From NCBI GenBank assembly GCA_963782555.1, contig CAWAKB010000003.1, positions 248,001 through 312,000 on the forward strand: a DNA stretch of 64,000 nt, given 5' to 3'. Position numbers and translations under genes: made by a program. Positions 63,513-64,000 of this stretch are shown piece after piece (the stretch's first letter is position 1; each line of letters begins with the position of its first letter). This stretch comes from Hyphomicrobium_A sp963782555. Lineage in GTDB: Bacteria; Pseudomonadota; Alphaproteobacteria; Rhizobiales; Hyphomicrobiaceae. The notes below the pieces were generated by a model, which did no database searches, was not told the DNA's origin, and saw nothing but the letters and a program-made list of their open reading frames with translations.

Positions 63513-64000
63513 TCAAGCCCAGTGGCGAGTGAAGGCGTCGCCGGGGCGGTCGCGTAGTTGCGCAAGAATCACATCGAGCTGCGCCCGGCTGTCCTCCACC
63601 GCCCCGCTGGTATCGACGACGAACCCGGCGCGGGCTCGTTTCTCCGCGTCCGGCATCTGCCGCGCCAGCAGGTGCTCCAGCTTTTCCCGCGTGAGGTTAT
63701 CCCGCTTCATGAGCCGCCGGCGCTGCAGCTCCGCCGTGGCGCTGACCACGATCGTGGCATCGACGAGCTTGTCGGCGCCGGTCTCGAACAGCAGCGGGAT
63801 CTCGAGCACGGCGATCTTGGTGCCCCGCGCCGCCTCCGCTTTGAGAAAGGCGCGCTCGGAGGCGCGCACCAGCGGGTGCACGATCGCCTCAAGATCGGCA
63901 AACCGTTGCGGTGCCAAGAGCAGCGCAGCACTGAGGCGGGCGCGGTCGACCTTGCCGTCGACCGTCGTGCCCGGAAACGCCGCCTCGATCGAGGCCACCG
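63513..64000 (-). CDS. coaE: Dephospho-CoA kinase, C-terminal part, cut by window edge
   Basis: About 160 residues of CoaE, the last step of coenzyme A synthesis. Seen: LEAIVHPLVRASERAFLKAE, VLEIPLLFETGADKLVDATI, and the LID-type segment RRLMKRDNLTREKLEHLLAR then DAEKRARAGFVVDTSGAVED. The P-loop N terminus lies beyond 64000. It is upstream of dnaQ in the usual coaE-dnaQ order. Confidence 0.95.
   Translation of the reverse strand, partial: VASIEAAFPGTTVDGKVDRARLSAALLLAPQRFADLEAIVHPLVRASERAFLKAEAARGTKIAVLEIPLLFETGADKLVDATIVVSATAELQRRRLMKRDNLTREKLEHLLARQMPDAEKRARAGFVVDTSGAVEDSRAQLDVILAQLRDRPGDAFTRHWA

Overview
The window is a high-GC alphaproteobacterial chromosome segment, most likely from the Hyphomicrobiales (Rhizobiales). 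The evidence is gene content and order: an mdh-sucCDAB-lpd block, an sdhCDA(B) locus, ccmABCDG beside acnA, a coaE-dnaQ-secB-fxsA-Tim44-mltA-smr block, and families common in that order (DUF2794, DUF2865, DUF1223, IalB-like). A mesaconyl-CoA hydratase next to a CoA-ester lyase suggests the ethylmalonyl-CoA pathway, and an orphan pqqA suggests PQQ enzymes. Both fit a Hyphomicrobium- or Rhodoplanes-like, possibly methylotrophic bacterium. Genus is inference.

Layout. 1-8616 (minus): TCA operon mdh-sucC-sucD-sucA-sucB-VOC-lpd, with lpd cut by the left edge. 8808-11366 (plus): secreted matrixin-like protease, then a TetR regulator and an SDR that share one palindromic operator; this group separates zapE (11390-12508) from mdh. 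12817-13841: GNAT protein and a 52-residue histone-H1-like basic protein. 14401-15225: sdhB, about 15 kb from sdhA. 15291-30186: accessory block between sdhB and sdhA. It holds small secreted proteins, a NarL-type two-component system, two tandem trimeric-autotransporter (YadA-like) genes each followed by a paralogous periplasmic protein, a decayed second histidine-kinase fragment between the two copies, a choloylglycine-hydrolase-family protein, pqqA and an SDR. 30211-32872: sdhC-sdhD-sdhA (transcribed in that order on minus). 32986-33827: repeat-rich junction with an XRE-type gene and a tiny ORF. 33837-38806: mch, a frameshifted CoA-ester lyase, pyridoxal kinase, nhaA and carbonic anhydrase. 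38843-41856: cytochrome c maturation ccmABCDG. 42104-48138: acnA, DUF1223 (frameshifted), M3 peptidase. 48585-54615: DUF2794, Bax-inhibitor-like protein, ABC exporter pair, SGNH esterase, thpR. 54729-58535: small envelope proteins, quinone oxidoreductase, SpoU methyltransferase, IalB-like protein. 58546-64000: smr, mltA, Tim44-like, fxsA, secB, dnaQ and partial coaE.

The most unusual part is the sdhA-sdhB interval. The unit [NarL-type histidine kinase, divergent trimeric autotransporter, periplasmic partner] appears to have been duplicated in tandem. The second kinase has been reduced to a roughly 100-bp relic, and the adhesins have diverged in repeat number while keeping nearly identical repeat blocks. 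Five single-base indels break conserved frames in four genes (adhesin 2 twice, CoA-ester lyase, DUF1223, DUF2865). They may be true pseudogenization or residual sequencing errors; the sequence alone cannot decide. No tRNA, rRNA, CRISPR array, insertion sequence or prophage was recognised.
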